Assembly: GCA_011525845.1 (NCBI GenBank)
Contig: WYBP01000006.1
Coordinates: 1-64,000, forward strand
Length of the DNA stretch: 64,000 bases
Direction: 5' to 3'
From: Gemmatimonadaceae bacterium
GTDB taxonomy: Bacteria > Gemmatimonadota > Gemmatimonadetes > Gemmatimonadales > Gemmatimonadaceae
Positions 42,349-51,200 of this stretch are shown here, in pieces. The notes below the pieces were generated by a model. It worked only from the letters and a program-made list of their open reading frames with translations. It did not search any database and was not told where the DNA came from. Each line of letters opens with the position of its first letter. Positions within the stretch are counted from its first letter, which is position 1. Both the position numbers and the translations under genes were made by a program.

Positions 42349-43361
42349 TCGTGCGCGCGAGCGGGCTCACCAAGGCCTTTCCCGTCCAGCGCACCTGGTG
42401 GGAGATCGCGCGCGCGCCGCTCGGTGCCCGGCGCAGCGAGGTCGTGCACGATGTCTCCTTCGATGTCGCCGAGGGGGAGATCTTCGGCCTGCTCGGGCAG
42501 AACGGCGCCGGCAAGACCACGCTGTTCAAGATGCTGGCGACGCTCATCGTCGCGGACGAGGGCACCGCGACGATCGGGGGGCTCGACGTGGAGACGCAGG
42601 CGCCCGAGGTCCGTCGGTTGCTGGCACCGGTGCTGGCGAACGAGCGCAGCCTCTACTGGCGGCTCTCGGCACGCGAGAACCTCCGGCTCTACGCCGCGCT
42701 GCAGGGGATGCACGGCGCCGCCGCGCACCGCGAGGTGGAGCGGGTGCTGGCGATCACCGGACTCGTCGACACGGGCGTGAAGATGGTCGGGGCGTTCTCG
42801 TCGGGGATGCGCCAGCGCCTGCTGATCGCACGTGCGCTGATCGCCTCGCCCCGGGTGCTCCTGCTCGACGAGCCCACGCGCAGCCTCGACCCGATCTCGG
42901 CGCGCGACTTCCGCCGCTTCCTGCGCGAGACGATCGTCGGGGAGCAGGGGTGCACGGTCCTGCTGGCGACGCATGACGCCGAGGAGGTATGGGACCTCTG
43001 TGACCGCGTCGGCGTGCTGGAACGAGGGCGTCTCCTGGCCGTGGACGCGACCACGACACTGCGCCACCGCGCGGGGAACGACCGCTACCGCCTCTGGGTG
43101 CGACGGGACGAGGTGCCGCGCGTGGCGGCGCGGGCCGCCGGACTCGGCTCGCCCCTGGTGCCGCGCGGCCCCACGGCCGAGGCGGGGTGGGACGAGTTCG
43201 AGTGCGGCATCGCGGGTGAGGTCGAGGGCGCGGCGCGCCTCCTCGCGGCGCTGACCGCCGACGGGCACGCGCTCGCGCGCTTCGAGCGCGTCGCCCCCTC
43301 GCTCGCCGACCTGATCGAGCGGGTGCTGCGCCCGACGAACGCGGGAGCGCCACATGCGTAG
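42345..43361 (+). CDS. ABC exporter ATPase of the lasso cluster
   Basis: A 338-residue ATPase. Walker A is GQNGAGKTT at about residues 51-59, the signature is FSSGM (variant of LSGGQ) near 151, Walker B is VLLLDEP near 171, and the switch His is in LLATHD. About 90 extra residues follow the core domain, as in ATPases of ABC-2 drug/peptide exporters. It overlaps the kinase gene by 4 bp and the permease by 8 bp. It should energise export of the mature lasso peptide and so also give self-protection. Many lasso clusters instead use one fused ABC protein. Confidence 0.93.
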   Translation: MIVRASGLTKAFPVQRTWWEIARAPLGARRSEVVHDVSFDVAEGEIFGLLGQNGAGKTTLFKMLATLIVADEGTATIGGLDVETQAPEVRRLLAPVLANERSLYWRLSARENLRLYAALQGMHGAAAHREVERVLAITGLVDTGVKMVGAFSSGMRQRLLIARALIASPRVLLLDEPTRSLDPISARDFRRFLRETIVGEQGCTVLLATHDAEEVWDLCDRVGVLERGRLLAVDATTTLRHRAGNDRYRLWVRRDEVPRVAARAAGLGSPLVPRGPTAEAGWDEFECGIAGEVEGAARLLAALTADGHALARFERVAPSLADLIERVLRPTNAGAPHA

Positions 43362-44154
43362 CATCCTCGCGCTGGTCAGGGTCGCGATGCTCTCGGCCGC
43401 GAGCTACCGGATCGCGACCGTCTTCTCGTTCGTCGCACTCCTGGCGACGGTGGTGCCGATCTACTTCATCTCCGGCGCCATCCAGCCGATCGTGCAGGAC
43501 TCCATCCAGCTCGAAGGGGGCCAGTACTTCGGGTTCCTCATCGTCGGTATCGGCGCCACCTATGTGCTCGCGACCGCGGTCGGCGCCGTGCCTTCGGCCA
43601 TCGCCGGGAGCATCGGGAACGGCACCTTCGAGGCGCTGCTCGTGACGCGCACGCCGCTCCCGGTCATCCTGATGGGGCTCTCGGGGTATCCGCTCCTCCA
43701 GAGCATCCTGCGCGCGACGCTCCTGCTCATCGGTGCCGCGGTGATCGGCGTGCAGGTGCATTGGAGCGCGCTGCCGTACGTGCTCGTGATCCTCGTGCTG
43801 CTGATCGTGGCGTACGGGTCGATCGGCCTCGTGGCGGCCGCGCTCGTCCTCGTCTTCCGGACCTCGGGGCCCCTGCTCACGGCCGTGATCGCGGGGTCGG
43901 GACTCCTGGGTGGCGTCTACTACTCCACCACGGTCATCCCGGCATGGCTCCAGTCGCTCTCGGCGATCGTGCCGCTCACCTACGCGCTGCGTGCGACGCG
44001 CGTGGTGCTGCTCGCCGGCGGGAGCTGGAGCGCAGGGCTTGGCGACGTGCTCATCCTCTCGGTCTTCGCCGCGACCGGCGTGCTCGTGGGCAGCGCGGTG
44101 TTCGGACTCGCACTCCGGCACGCGCGGAGTGCGGGCACCCTCTCCCAGTACTGA
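43354..44154 (+). CDS. ABC-2 type permease of the lasso cluster
   Basis: A 266-residue protein with six hydrophobic segments. It has the ABC-2 layout: a short basic N-terminus (MRSILALVRVAMLSAASYR), a GNGTFEALLVTRTPL coupling segment between helices 2 and 3, and a late LTYALRATR. It pairs with the preceding ATPase, whose end it overlaps by 8 bp. Inner-membrane exporter of the modified lasso peptide is the likely role. The next gene starts 5 bp after its stop. Confidence 0.9.
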   Translation: MRSILALVRVAMLSAASYRIATVFSFVALLATVVPIYFISGAIQPIVQDSIQLEGGQYFGFLIVGIGATYVLATAVGAVPSAIAGSIGNGTFEALLVTRTPLPVILMGLSGYPLLQSILRATLLLIGAAVIGVQVHWSALPYVLVILVLLIVAYGSIGLVAAALVLVFRTSGPLLTAVIAGSGLLGGVYYSTTVIPAWLQSLSAIVPLTYALRATRVVLLAGGSWSAGLGDVLILSVFAATGVLVGSAVFGLALRHARSAGTLSQY

Positions 44155-44158
44155 CGCG

Positions 44159-45385
44159 ATGACCACCGGCCGCGACCTCTCGGTCGAAGCCGCGACCGTG
44201 TTCCGGACGGCGGGCACGGCACCGGGAGCCGCGACGGTCGAGCGGCTGACGGCCGGACCCGTCGACTGGCCGCGCCTGCTCTGGCTCGCCGAGCACGAAC
44301 TGGCCACCGCCAGCCTCTGGCGCGCGCTCGCGCACGATGCGCCGGCACCCGTCCCGCCAGCGGTCGCGGAGTACCTCGCGCGAAGCACCACCATGAGCGA
44401 CTTCCGGATGCAGCACCTCTCGGGGCGGCTGCAGGAGTCCGTGCGCGCGCTCGGCGCGCATCACGTGCGCGTGCTCCTCCTGAAGGGCGCGGCGGTGGGG
44501 GCGCTGAGCGACGCGACGTTCCGCTCCCGCCCGATGAACGACCTCGACCTGCTCGTGCGGCCGGACGACGTGCCGCGCGCGCGCGCGGCCCTCCTCTCCG
44601 CGGGCTGGACGGCGTCGACCGACCCGACGGTCGACGTGCTCCTCGCGGACCACCACCACCTTCCCCCCTTCCTCGACCCGAGGATGCCGGGGATCCGGCT
44701 CGAGCTGCACGTCTCGACCCTCCCGCCGGAGCATCCGTTCGCACTCCCGGAATCCGAGGTGTGGGCGCAGGCGTGTGAGGCCCCGGCGCCGTTCGCCGGC
44801 GCCCTGCTGCCCTCGGCCGAGCATCTCCTCCTGCACACCTGCGTGCACTTCGCCTGGTCGCACGCGATGAGCTTCGGGGCGTGGCGCACCATCCGGTCGG
44901 TGGCCGTGCTCGTCGGATCGGGGGCGGTCGACTGGGAGGCGTTCGTCGCGCTCGCGCGCGCGTCGCGGGGGGCGACCGCGTGCTACTGGACGCTGCGACT
45001 GTCGTCCGCGCTGGGCGGGATCGAGCTTCCCGCCTCCGTCCTCCCGCGCCTCGCCGCTCCCTCGCCGGAGTTCGTCCGGCGCGCGCTCGAACGCCACTTC
45101 ATCACGACGCTCGTGCCCGGCGAGGGTCCGCCCTCACCGTCGGTGCGGCTCAGCCGCCTGCTCTGGGTCACCGCGCTGCGCCCGCGGTGGAGCGGCCATC
45201 GCACGCCTGGGCGCCTCGACACCGAACAGCGCTGGGGGCGGGCGATGGGGACCTTCGTGGCCGAATCCCCGTGGGCCCGATCCGTCCGTCACCTGCGGGG
45301 CATCGTCCCGTGGTGGCGGTTCCTCGTCGGCACGCTGCTCAGGTCCGTCGCGCGCTGGCCGCGAGGCAGACCCACCCCGCGATGA
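44159..45385 (+). CDS. Nucleotidyltransferase-like tailoring enzyme of the lasso cluster
   Basis: A 408-residue protein of the nucleotidyltransferase (NTP_transf_5-like) family. VRVLLLKGAAVGAL is the conserved glycine-lysine strand, and SRPMNDLDLLVRPDDVPRA provides the Asp-x-Asp metal site. ADHHHLPPFLDPRMPGIRLELH follows, where the LELH strand supplies a further ligand. Such genes sit next to HprK-like kinases in several lasso clusters; I recall that in one (pseudomycoidin) the product extends the phosphorylated C-terminal Ser with hexose. It is the last gene of the cluster and overlaps the convergent DUF423 gene by 47 bp. Confidence 0.87.
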   Translation: MTTGRDLSVEAATVFRTAGTAPGAATVERLTAGPVDWPRLLWLAEHELATASLWRALAHDAPAPVPPAVAEYLARSTTMSDFRMQHLSGRLQESVRALGAHHVRVLLLKGAAVGALSDATFRSRPMNDLDLLVRPDDVPRARAALLSAGWTASTDPTVDVLLADHHHLPPFLDPRMPGIRLELHVSTLPPEHPFALPESEVWAQACEAPAPFAGALLPSAEHLLLHTCVHFAWSHAMSFGAWRTIRSVAVLVGSGAVDWEAFVALARASRGATACYWTLRLSSALGGIELPASVLPRLAAPSPEFVRRALERHFITTLVPGEGPPSPSVRLSRLLWVTALRPRWSGHRTPGRLDTEQRWGRAMGTFVAESPWARSVRHLRGIVPWWRFLVGTLLRSVARWPRGRPTPR

Positions 45386-45710
45386 AACACCCCCCACCCA
45401 CCGGCGTGATCGCGCCGAGCGCACTCACGCCGGTGAGCGCCATCGCATAGAGCGACCCGGAGAAGAGCACGGTCCCGGCGACAAAGAGCCATCCGCTCGC
45501 CGTCACGAGCCTCACGCCAGGCGTCCGCGCCAGCAGCAGCGCCACCGCGACCAACGCGAGCGCGTGGTACATCTGGTAGCGCGCCCCCGTCTCGAACACC
45601 TCGAGCATCCGCGGCTCCACCCGCGCTCGCAGCGCGTGCGCGCCGAACGCTCCGGCCGCCACTCCGAGGGCCGCCGAGGCCGCACCCAACATCAAGAACA
45701 CTCGTGACAT
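45339..45710 (-). CDS. DUF423 membrane protein
   Basis: A 123-residue protein with four hydrophobic segments. It begins MSRVFLMLGAASAALGVAAG, followed by AFGAHALRARV, the family opening, then YHALALVAVAL, SGWLFVAGTVLFSGSLYAM and GAITPVGGGCFIAGW. All DUF423 hallmarks (GAFGAHAL, YQMYHAL, LFSGSLY, TPVGG) are present and the length is normal. Function unknown. It lies opposite the end of the lasso nucleotidyltransferase gene and is not part of that cluster. Confidence 0.93.
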   Translation of the reverse strand: MSRVFLMLGAASAALGVAAGAFGAHALRARVEPRMLEVFETGARYQMYHALALVAVALLLARTPGVRLVTASGWLFVAGTVLFSGSLYAMALTGVSALGAITPVGGGCFIAGWVCLAASARRT

Positions 45711-45785
45711 AGCTGCAATCTCGCGCCGTGATCGGACGACGCGAAGGCCTCCGGCAAAGTCGAACTGCCCTTGCTATTTTCGGCT

Positions 45786-45830
45786 TTTATTCGGTAATTA
45801 CAGCCCGCTTTCTTCGGTCTTTATTCGGTA
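45786..45830 (+). promoter_or_regulatory. Duplicated 11-mer in AT-rich leader of the imuA-imuB-dnaE2 cassette
   Basis: TTTATTCGGTA occurs at 45786-45796 and again at 45820-45830, 34 bases start to start. The second copy ends 4 bases before the imuA ATG. A GTAATTAC palindrome overlaps the end of the first copy. The 45770-45835 stretch is unusually AT-rich for this genome. DNA-damage cassettes of this type are usually LexA-controlled, but I cannot assign these repeats to LexA, since the LexA motif of this lineage is not known to me. Confidence 0.45.
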
Positions 45831-45834
45831 TCCG

Positions 45835-46659
45835 ATGTCCCTAGCCCTGCTCCGCCAGCAGCTCGCCGCCGTCGTCGCCGGCACCCCGAGCGCCACGCCC
45901 GGGCTCCCCACCGGCCTCGCCGCGCTCGACCGCGCCCTGCCGGGGGGCGGCATCCCGCACGGGCGCATCACCGAACTCCTCGCCCCGCCGGGACTCGGCA
46001 AGACGACCATCGCGCACTCCCTCGTCGCGGCCACCATGCGGAGCGGCGGCGGCGTGGCCTGGATCGACGCGACCCGCACCCTCGACCCGCGCTCGGCCAC
46101 GAGCACCGTCGCCTCGGTGGACCTGGAATCGCTCTGGGTCGTGCGCCCCCCCGATCCCGCGCGCGCGCCCTGGTGCGCGGACCTCCTCCTCCGCTCGGGC
46201 GCCTTCGCGCTGGTGGTGCTCGACGGCGCGCCGGTGCTCCCGCGCGCCGTCGCGGTGCGGCTCGCGCAACTCGCCCGCGAGTCCGACGCGGCCCTCCTCC
46301 TCCTCGGCGAAGGCACCCGCGCCTCGGACATCGGCGGCGCGCTGCGGCTGCGGCTCGCGGCGCCGCACACGCCGCCGCACACGCCGCCGCACACGCCGCC
46401 GCACACGTCACCGCACCCCGCGCACGGCACGGCGCGGAGTGCGCCCCGCACCATCATCGCGACGCTCGAGAAGGGCGGCCCCTATCAACACGTGCAGCTG
46501 GAGATCGGCCATGACCCCTCCCCCGACATCGCGCATCGCCTGTGTACGCATCCCGCGATTCCCGATCGGCGCGGTGTGGCTGGCACGGGATCGCGACCGC
46601 GCATCGGCACCGTCCGCGGGCGCCGCGCCGCGCAGCCCAGCTATCCCAGGCGGCACTGA
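45835..46659 (+). CDS. imuA: ImuA-like RecA-fold protein of the mutasome
   Basis: A 274-residue protein. GLAALDRALPGGGIPHGRITELLA and PPGLGKTTIAHSLV (Walker-A-like) are the RecA/ImuA opening. VAWIDATRTLDP and FALVVLDGAP are later RecA-like strands. It works with ImuB and DnaE2 in translesion synthesis. Near residues 178-193 is an HTPP tandem repeat absent from the fold. The last 50 residues overlap imuB by 149 bp in another frame and look like unconserved tail; the conserved part ends near QLEIGHDPSP. The start is the ATG at 45835. Confidence 0.85.
   Translation: MSLALLRQQLAAVVAGTPSATPGLPTGLAALDRALPGGGIPHGRITELLAPPGLGKTTIAHSLVAATMRSGGGVAWIDATRTLDPRSATSTVASVDLESLWVVRPPDPARAPWCADLLLRSGAFALVVLDGAPVLPRAVAVRLAQLARESDAALLLLGEGTRASDIGGALRLRLAAPHTPPHTPPHTPPHTSPHPAHGTARSAPRTIIATLEKGGPYQHVQLEIGHDPSPDIAHRLCTHPAIPDRRGVAGTGSRPRIGTVRGRRAAQPSYPRRH
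46366..46413 (+). repeat. 12-bp tandem repeat inside imuA
   Basis: The unit CACACGCCGCCG is present as three perfect copies (46366-46401) and one degenerate copy (46402-46413). It encodes His-Thr-Pro-Pro repeats ending HTSPHP. Copy number could change without frameshift because the unit is 12 bp. It falls in a surface loop region before the final strands. Confidence 0.85.
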
Positions 46660-48247
46660 CCGCCCGGCGGCGCATCCAGCGGCACGGGGGCGCGGTGATG
46701 CACCAACGCACCCAACAGCACAGGCGCGCGGGGATGCGGCGGTGCCGCCTGGCCACTGGGACACGGTCCCGATCGCGCTGACCGAAGGCACGCTCCTCCG
46801 CGCCGCGACCGCCGCCGCCGCGCACGTCGGCGTGCGCACGGGGATGACGCTCGCGCAGGCCCGGTCCAAGTGCGCCGCGCTCACGACGCTCCCCTGGGAC
46901 GCGGCGGTCATCGGCCGCGAGACCGCGCGCGCGAGCGCGGCCTTCCTCGCGGCGAGTCCGCAGGTCGCGCCCGAGCGCGGCACGCCGGGCACCTGGTGGG
47001 TCGGCGCGGGCGGGTTCGACGCGATCGGCGGGGAACGCGCGCTCGCCGAGACCCTGCTCGCGCTCGCCCGGGTCTGGCATCCGCGGTCCCGCGTGGCCGT
47101 CGCGGACTCCTGCGTCACGGCGTACGCGGCCACCTGGAGCGCGCGCGCCGCCGCGGGGCCACTCCACATCGCGCCGCGCGGCGACTCCGAATACCTCGCG
47201 CGCGTCCCCATCGCCCTCCTGCCGATGGACGCCGAGCTGCGCGAGACGCTCGCCGCCCTGGGCCTCCGCACGGCGGGCGCCTTCGCGGCACTCGACCCGC
47301 TGGAGGTCGAGCGCCGCTGGGGGAGCGACGGCCTCACGGCCTGGCGCCTCGCCCGCGGCGACGACGCGCGCCGCCCCACGCTCGCGCGCACCGACGACCC
47401 GCGCGCCATCACGCACGACCTCGCGACGAGCACCACCACGATGGAGCCGGTGCTCTTCCTCGTGCGCGCCTCGCTCGACCGGCTGGTGCGCACGCTCGCC
47501 GCCGAGGGGCTCGCGGCGGCGGCCGTGGCGATCACGCTCACGATGGACGAGGCGAGCGCCGGCGTGCCGCCGCGCACGGTGACGCGCGAGGCCCGCCCCG
47601 CCCGGCCGATGGCGCGCACGGCGCCGCTCTTCGAGCGCTGCCGCGCGCTCCTCGACGCGTGGCCCCTCGACGCGCCGGTGCGCGCGGTGGAGGTGCGGAT
47701 CTCGGCGACCGCACCATCGTCCGCCTCGCAGGGCGACCTCCTCGCGCCGGCCTGGCGCGACCCCGCGGCGGCCGAGGCGGCGCTCGCGCGCCTCCGCACC
47801 GCCCTCGGTGCGGGCGGCGTGGTGCGGCCGGTGCGGCGCGACTCCCACGCGCCCGAGCGGGCCGGCGCGTGGGAGGAGGTGGAGCACGCGGAGTTCCGCG
47901 TGCAGACGGCGGACGTCGCGACGCGGGCCGCGGCCGTGCGGGAGGCCGCGCATGGCGCCACGCCTGCCGCGATGCCCGCCGCGACCTCCCCCGCCGCACG
48001 ACTGCTCGAGTCGCCGGAACCGATCACGATCACCACCGACAAGCGCGGCACGCCGCTCCTCATGTTCTGGCGCGGCCGCCGCGTCACGCTCGCGCGCGCG
48101 CACGGCCCGGAGCGGCTCTCCGGCGACTGGTGGCAGGCGGAGCCCTTCGCGCGCGAGTACTGGCGCTGCGAGAGCGACGAACTGGGACAGGACCTCCTGC
48201 TCTACCGCGACGGGGGCGGGTGGCGGTTGCAGGGGTGGTATGACTGA
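46511..48247 (+). CDS. imuB: ImuB, inactive Y-family polymerase-like mutasome protein
   Basis: A 578-residue DinB/UmuC-superfamily protein. The N-terminus RIACVRIPRFPIGAVWL replaces the catalytic Asp strand of true Y polymerases, and no acidic DE pair is seen, as is typical for ImuB. Palm/thumb segments include GMTLAQARSKCAAL and PIALLPMDAELRETLAALGL, then RTAGAFAALDPLEVERRWG. ImuB links ImuA, DnaE2 and the beta clamp. The ATG at 46511 is required for the conserved N-terminal strand, although it lies 149 bp inside imuA. An extra Ala/Pro/Gly/His-rich stretch lies at about residues 40-80. The stop is 12 bp before dnaE2. Confidence 0.9.
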   Translation: MTPPPTSRIACVRIPRFPIGAVWLARDRDRASAPSAGAAPRSPAIPGGTDRPAAHPAARGRGDAPTHPTAQARGDAAVPPGHWDTVPIALTEGTLLRAATAAAAHVGVRTGMTLAQARSKCAALTTLPWDAAVIGRETARASAAFLAASPQVAPERGTPGTWWVGAGGFDAIGGERALAETLLALARVWHPRSRVAVADSCVTAYAATWSARAAAGPLHIAPRGDSEYLARVPIALLPMDAELRETLAALGLRTAGAFAALDPLEVERRWGSDGLTAWRLARGDDARRPTLARTDDPRAITHDLATSTTTMEPVLFLVRASLDRLVRTLAAEGLAAAAVAITLTMDEASAGVPPRTVTREARPARPMARTAPLFERCRALLDAWPLDAPVRAVEVRISATAPSSASQGDLLAPAWRDPAAAEAALARLRTALGAGGVVRPVRRDSHAPERAGAWEEVEHAEFRVQTADVATRAAAVREAAHGATPAAMPAATSPAARLLESPEPITITTDKRGTPLLMFWRGRRVTLARAHGPERLSGDWWQAEPFAREYWRCESDELGQDLLLYRDGGGWRLQGWYD

Positions 48248-48259
48248 GCGGCGCCACCG

Positions 48260-51200
48260 ATGACCGCCTACGCCGAGCTCCACTGCCACTCGACCTTCTC
48301 GCTCCTCGACGGCGCCTCCGACCCCGAGCGCCTCATCGAGCGCGCCGTCGCGCTCGGCCTCACCGCGCTCGCGCTCACGGACCACGACGATGTCGGGGGC
48401 GCGGTGCGCTTCGCGACCGCCGCGCGCACGGCCGGCCTTCCCGGCCTGCTCGGCGCGGAACTCACGGTGGACGTGCCGCTCCCCGCCGGGATGAGCGCCA
48501 CCGCCGCGCACGCACTCCCCGCGCGCGTCACGGCGGCGGACGGCACCTCGCGCCTCCGCACGCACCTCGTCTGCCTCGCCGAGTCGCGCGAGGGGTGGGG
48601 GAGTCTCTGCACGCTGATCACGCGCGCGCGGCTCGACCATCCGCGCGGCGAGCCGCGGGTGACGCTCGAGCAGCTCGCGGAGAATGCGCGCGGGCTCTTC
48701 GCGCTCACCGGATGCCCGCGGGGGTGGGTGCCACAGCTCCTCGCGCTCGGCGGGCCGCACGCGGCGGGCGGCGCAGGCGCCACGCTCACCCGCGCCGAGG
48801 CCGCGCGGCTGGCGCGCGACGCGGCGAGCACGCTCGCCGGGATCTTCGACCGCCGCCTCGCCATCGAGTGCTGGGACCACGCGCTCCCCGAGGAGCGCGC
48901 GCTCGTCGCGGAGCTGATCCCGCTCGCCCGCTCGCTCGACCTCCCCTGGGTGGTCACGAACGACGTGCACTACGCCCTCCCCCGCGGCCGGATCGCGCAC
49001 GACGTGCTCTGCGCACTCCGCCATGGCGCGACGCTCGACCAGATGGGGACGAGGCTGCGCCCGAACGGCGAGTGGTACCTGAAGGGCGCGGCGCAGCTCG
49101 CCGCGCGCTGGGCGGGGCACGAGGAGGGGCTCGCCGCGACGCTCGCGGTCGCCGAGCGCTGCGCCTTCCGGCTCGAGGCGCTCAAGCCCGCGCTCCCGCG
49201 CTTCCCGCTCCCCGGCGGGGTCGGCGAGGACGAGTACCTCGAGCGGCTCGTCGAGGCCGGCGCACAGGAGCGCTGGGGGTGGCGCCGCACCGCGAAGCAC
49301 GACCGGCAGATCGCGCACGAGCTCACGCTCATCGCGAAGCTGGGGCTCTCGGGGTACTTCCTGATCGTCTGGGACATCGTGCGCTTCGCGCGTCGCGAGG
49401 GGATCCTCTGCCAGGGGCGCGGCTCGGCGGCCAACAGCGCGGTCTGCTACTGCCTCGGCATCACGGCGGTGGACCCGATCAAGCTCGAGCTGCTCTTCGA
49501 GCGCTTCCTGAGCGAGGAGCGCGCCGAGGCGCCGGACATCGACATCGACTTCGCGCACCGCGAGCGGGAGCGGGTGCTGCAGTACGTGTACGCGCGCTAC
49601 GGCCGCGAGCACGCGGCGATGGTGTGCGAGCACATCACCTGGCGTGGGCGGAGCGCCGTGCGCGACGCGGCGCGCGTGCTCGGCTTCTCGCCGGAGCAGG
49701 CGGGGGTGCTGGCGGCGTTCAGCGACCGGTTCAGCGCGAAGAGCACGGCGGCGGCGCTGCGGGTCGGGTCGCCGGACGCCGCGGATCCGTTCGCCCCCGA
49801 GCGCGCGGATGCGATGGGCCCCGCGAACTACTCCAAGCGCGCGCTGCGCGACGCCCCGCAGCAGGTGGAGGCGAAGGCGCAGAAGGCCGGCGCGCGCGCG
49901 GTGTCGGACGTCGCACCCGCGACGCTGCTCGACGCCGTCTCGAGCGACCTGATCGTCGGCACGCACGCGAGCACGCTGATCAAGGAGGCGCGCGCCGAGC
50001 ACCGGAAGGTGCGGGCACTGCGGAGCGACGCGCCCGCGCGAGCAGGCGAGGAGAGGAAGGAAAGGAAGGAGCCGGCGGGAGGGCCGGGTGCGGGATCCCC
50101 CGCAGCGAAGCGGCCGCAGGACCGCGAAGCGGTCCGAGAGCTTCGCGAAGGGGGATCCCGCGCCCGGCCCGACGAGAACGAGGAGTCCCTGCTCACCCGC
50201 GCCGGTCTCGACCCCGACGACCCGAGAGTCCAGCGCCTCGCCGACATCGTCGAGGGCTTGGACGCCGCGCCACGCCACCGCGGCATCCACGTCGGCGGCT
50301 TCGTCCTCACCGAGGAGCCGCTCCGCACCGTCGTCCCGATCGAACCCGCGAGCATGGAGGACCGCACCGTCATCCAGTGGGAGAAGGACGACTTGGACCC
50401 CGTCGGCCTCGTGAAGATCGACCTCTTGGGCCTCGGGATGCTCACCGTGCTGCAGGACTGCCTCGCCTACCTCCGCACCACGCGCGGCCTCACGATCGAC
50501 CTCGGCCAGCTCGACTGCGCCGACCAGGCCGTCTACGACGACCTCTGCCGCGCCGACACCGTCGGCGTCTTCCAGGTGGAGAGCCGCGCGCAGATGAACA
50601 CGCTGCCGCGTCTCAAGCCGCGCTGCTTCTACGACCTCGTCGTCGAGGTCGCGCTCATCCGGCCGGGACCGATCCAGGGGGACATGGTGCACCCCTACCT
50701 GCGCCGGCGCGCCGGCACGGAGGAGGTCACCTATCCGCACCCCTCGCTCGAACCGATCCTCAAGCGCACGCTCGGCGTGCCCCTCTTCCAGGAGCAGGGG
50801 ATGCAGGTGGCGATCGCGGCGGCGGGGTTCACGCCGGGCGAGTCGGACCTCCTGCGCAAGGCGATGGGGCACAAGCGGAGCCGCGAGCGGATGGCCGACA
50901 TCTGCGAGAAGATGATCCGCGGGATGGAGGCGAACGGGATCGATCCCGACATCGCGCGCCGGATCTACAACCAGATCAACGCCTTCGCCGACTACGGCTT
51001 CCCCGAGAGCCACGCCGCGAGCTTCGCGCTCATCGTGTATGCGAGCGCATACCTGCGGCACTACTACGCCCCGGAGTTCCTCTGCGCGATGCTCAACGCG
51101 CAGCCGATGGGGTTCTACGCGCCGGGCACGCTGATCGAGGACGCCAAGCGGCACGGCGTGAAGGTGCTCCCGGTGGACGTGACGCGGAGCCGCTGGGACC

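Noticed and set aside
46366-46413. Possible CRISPR-like or satellite repeat
   Set aside because: Units are 12 bp with no spacers and lie within a coding sequence in frame.
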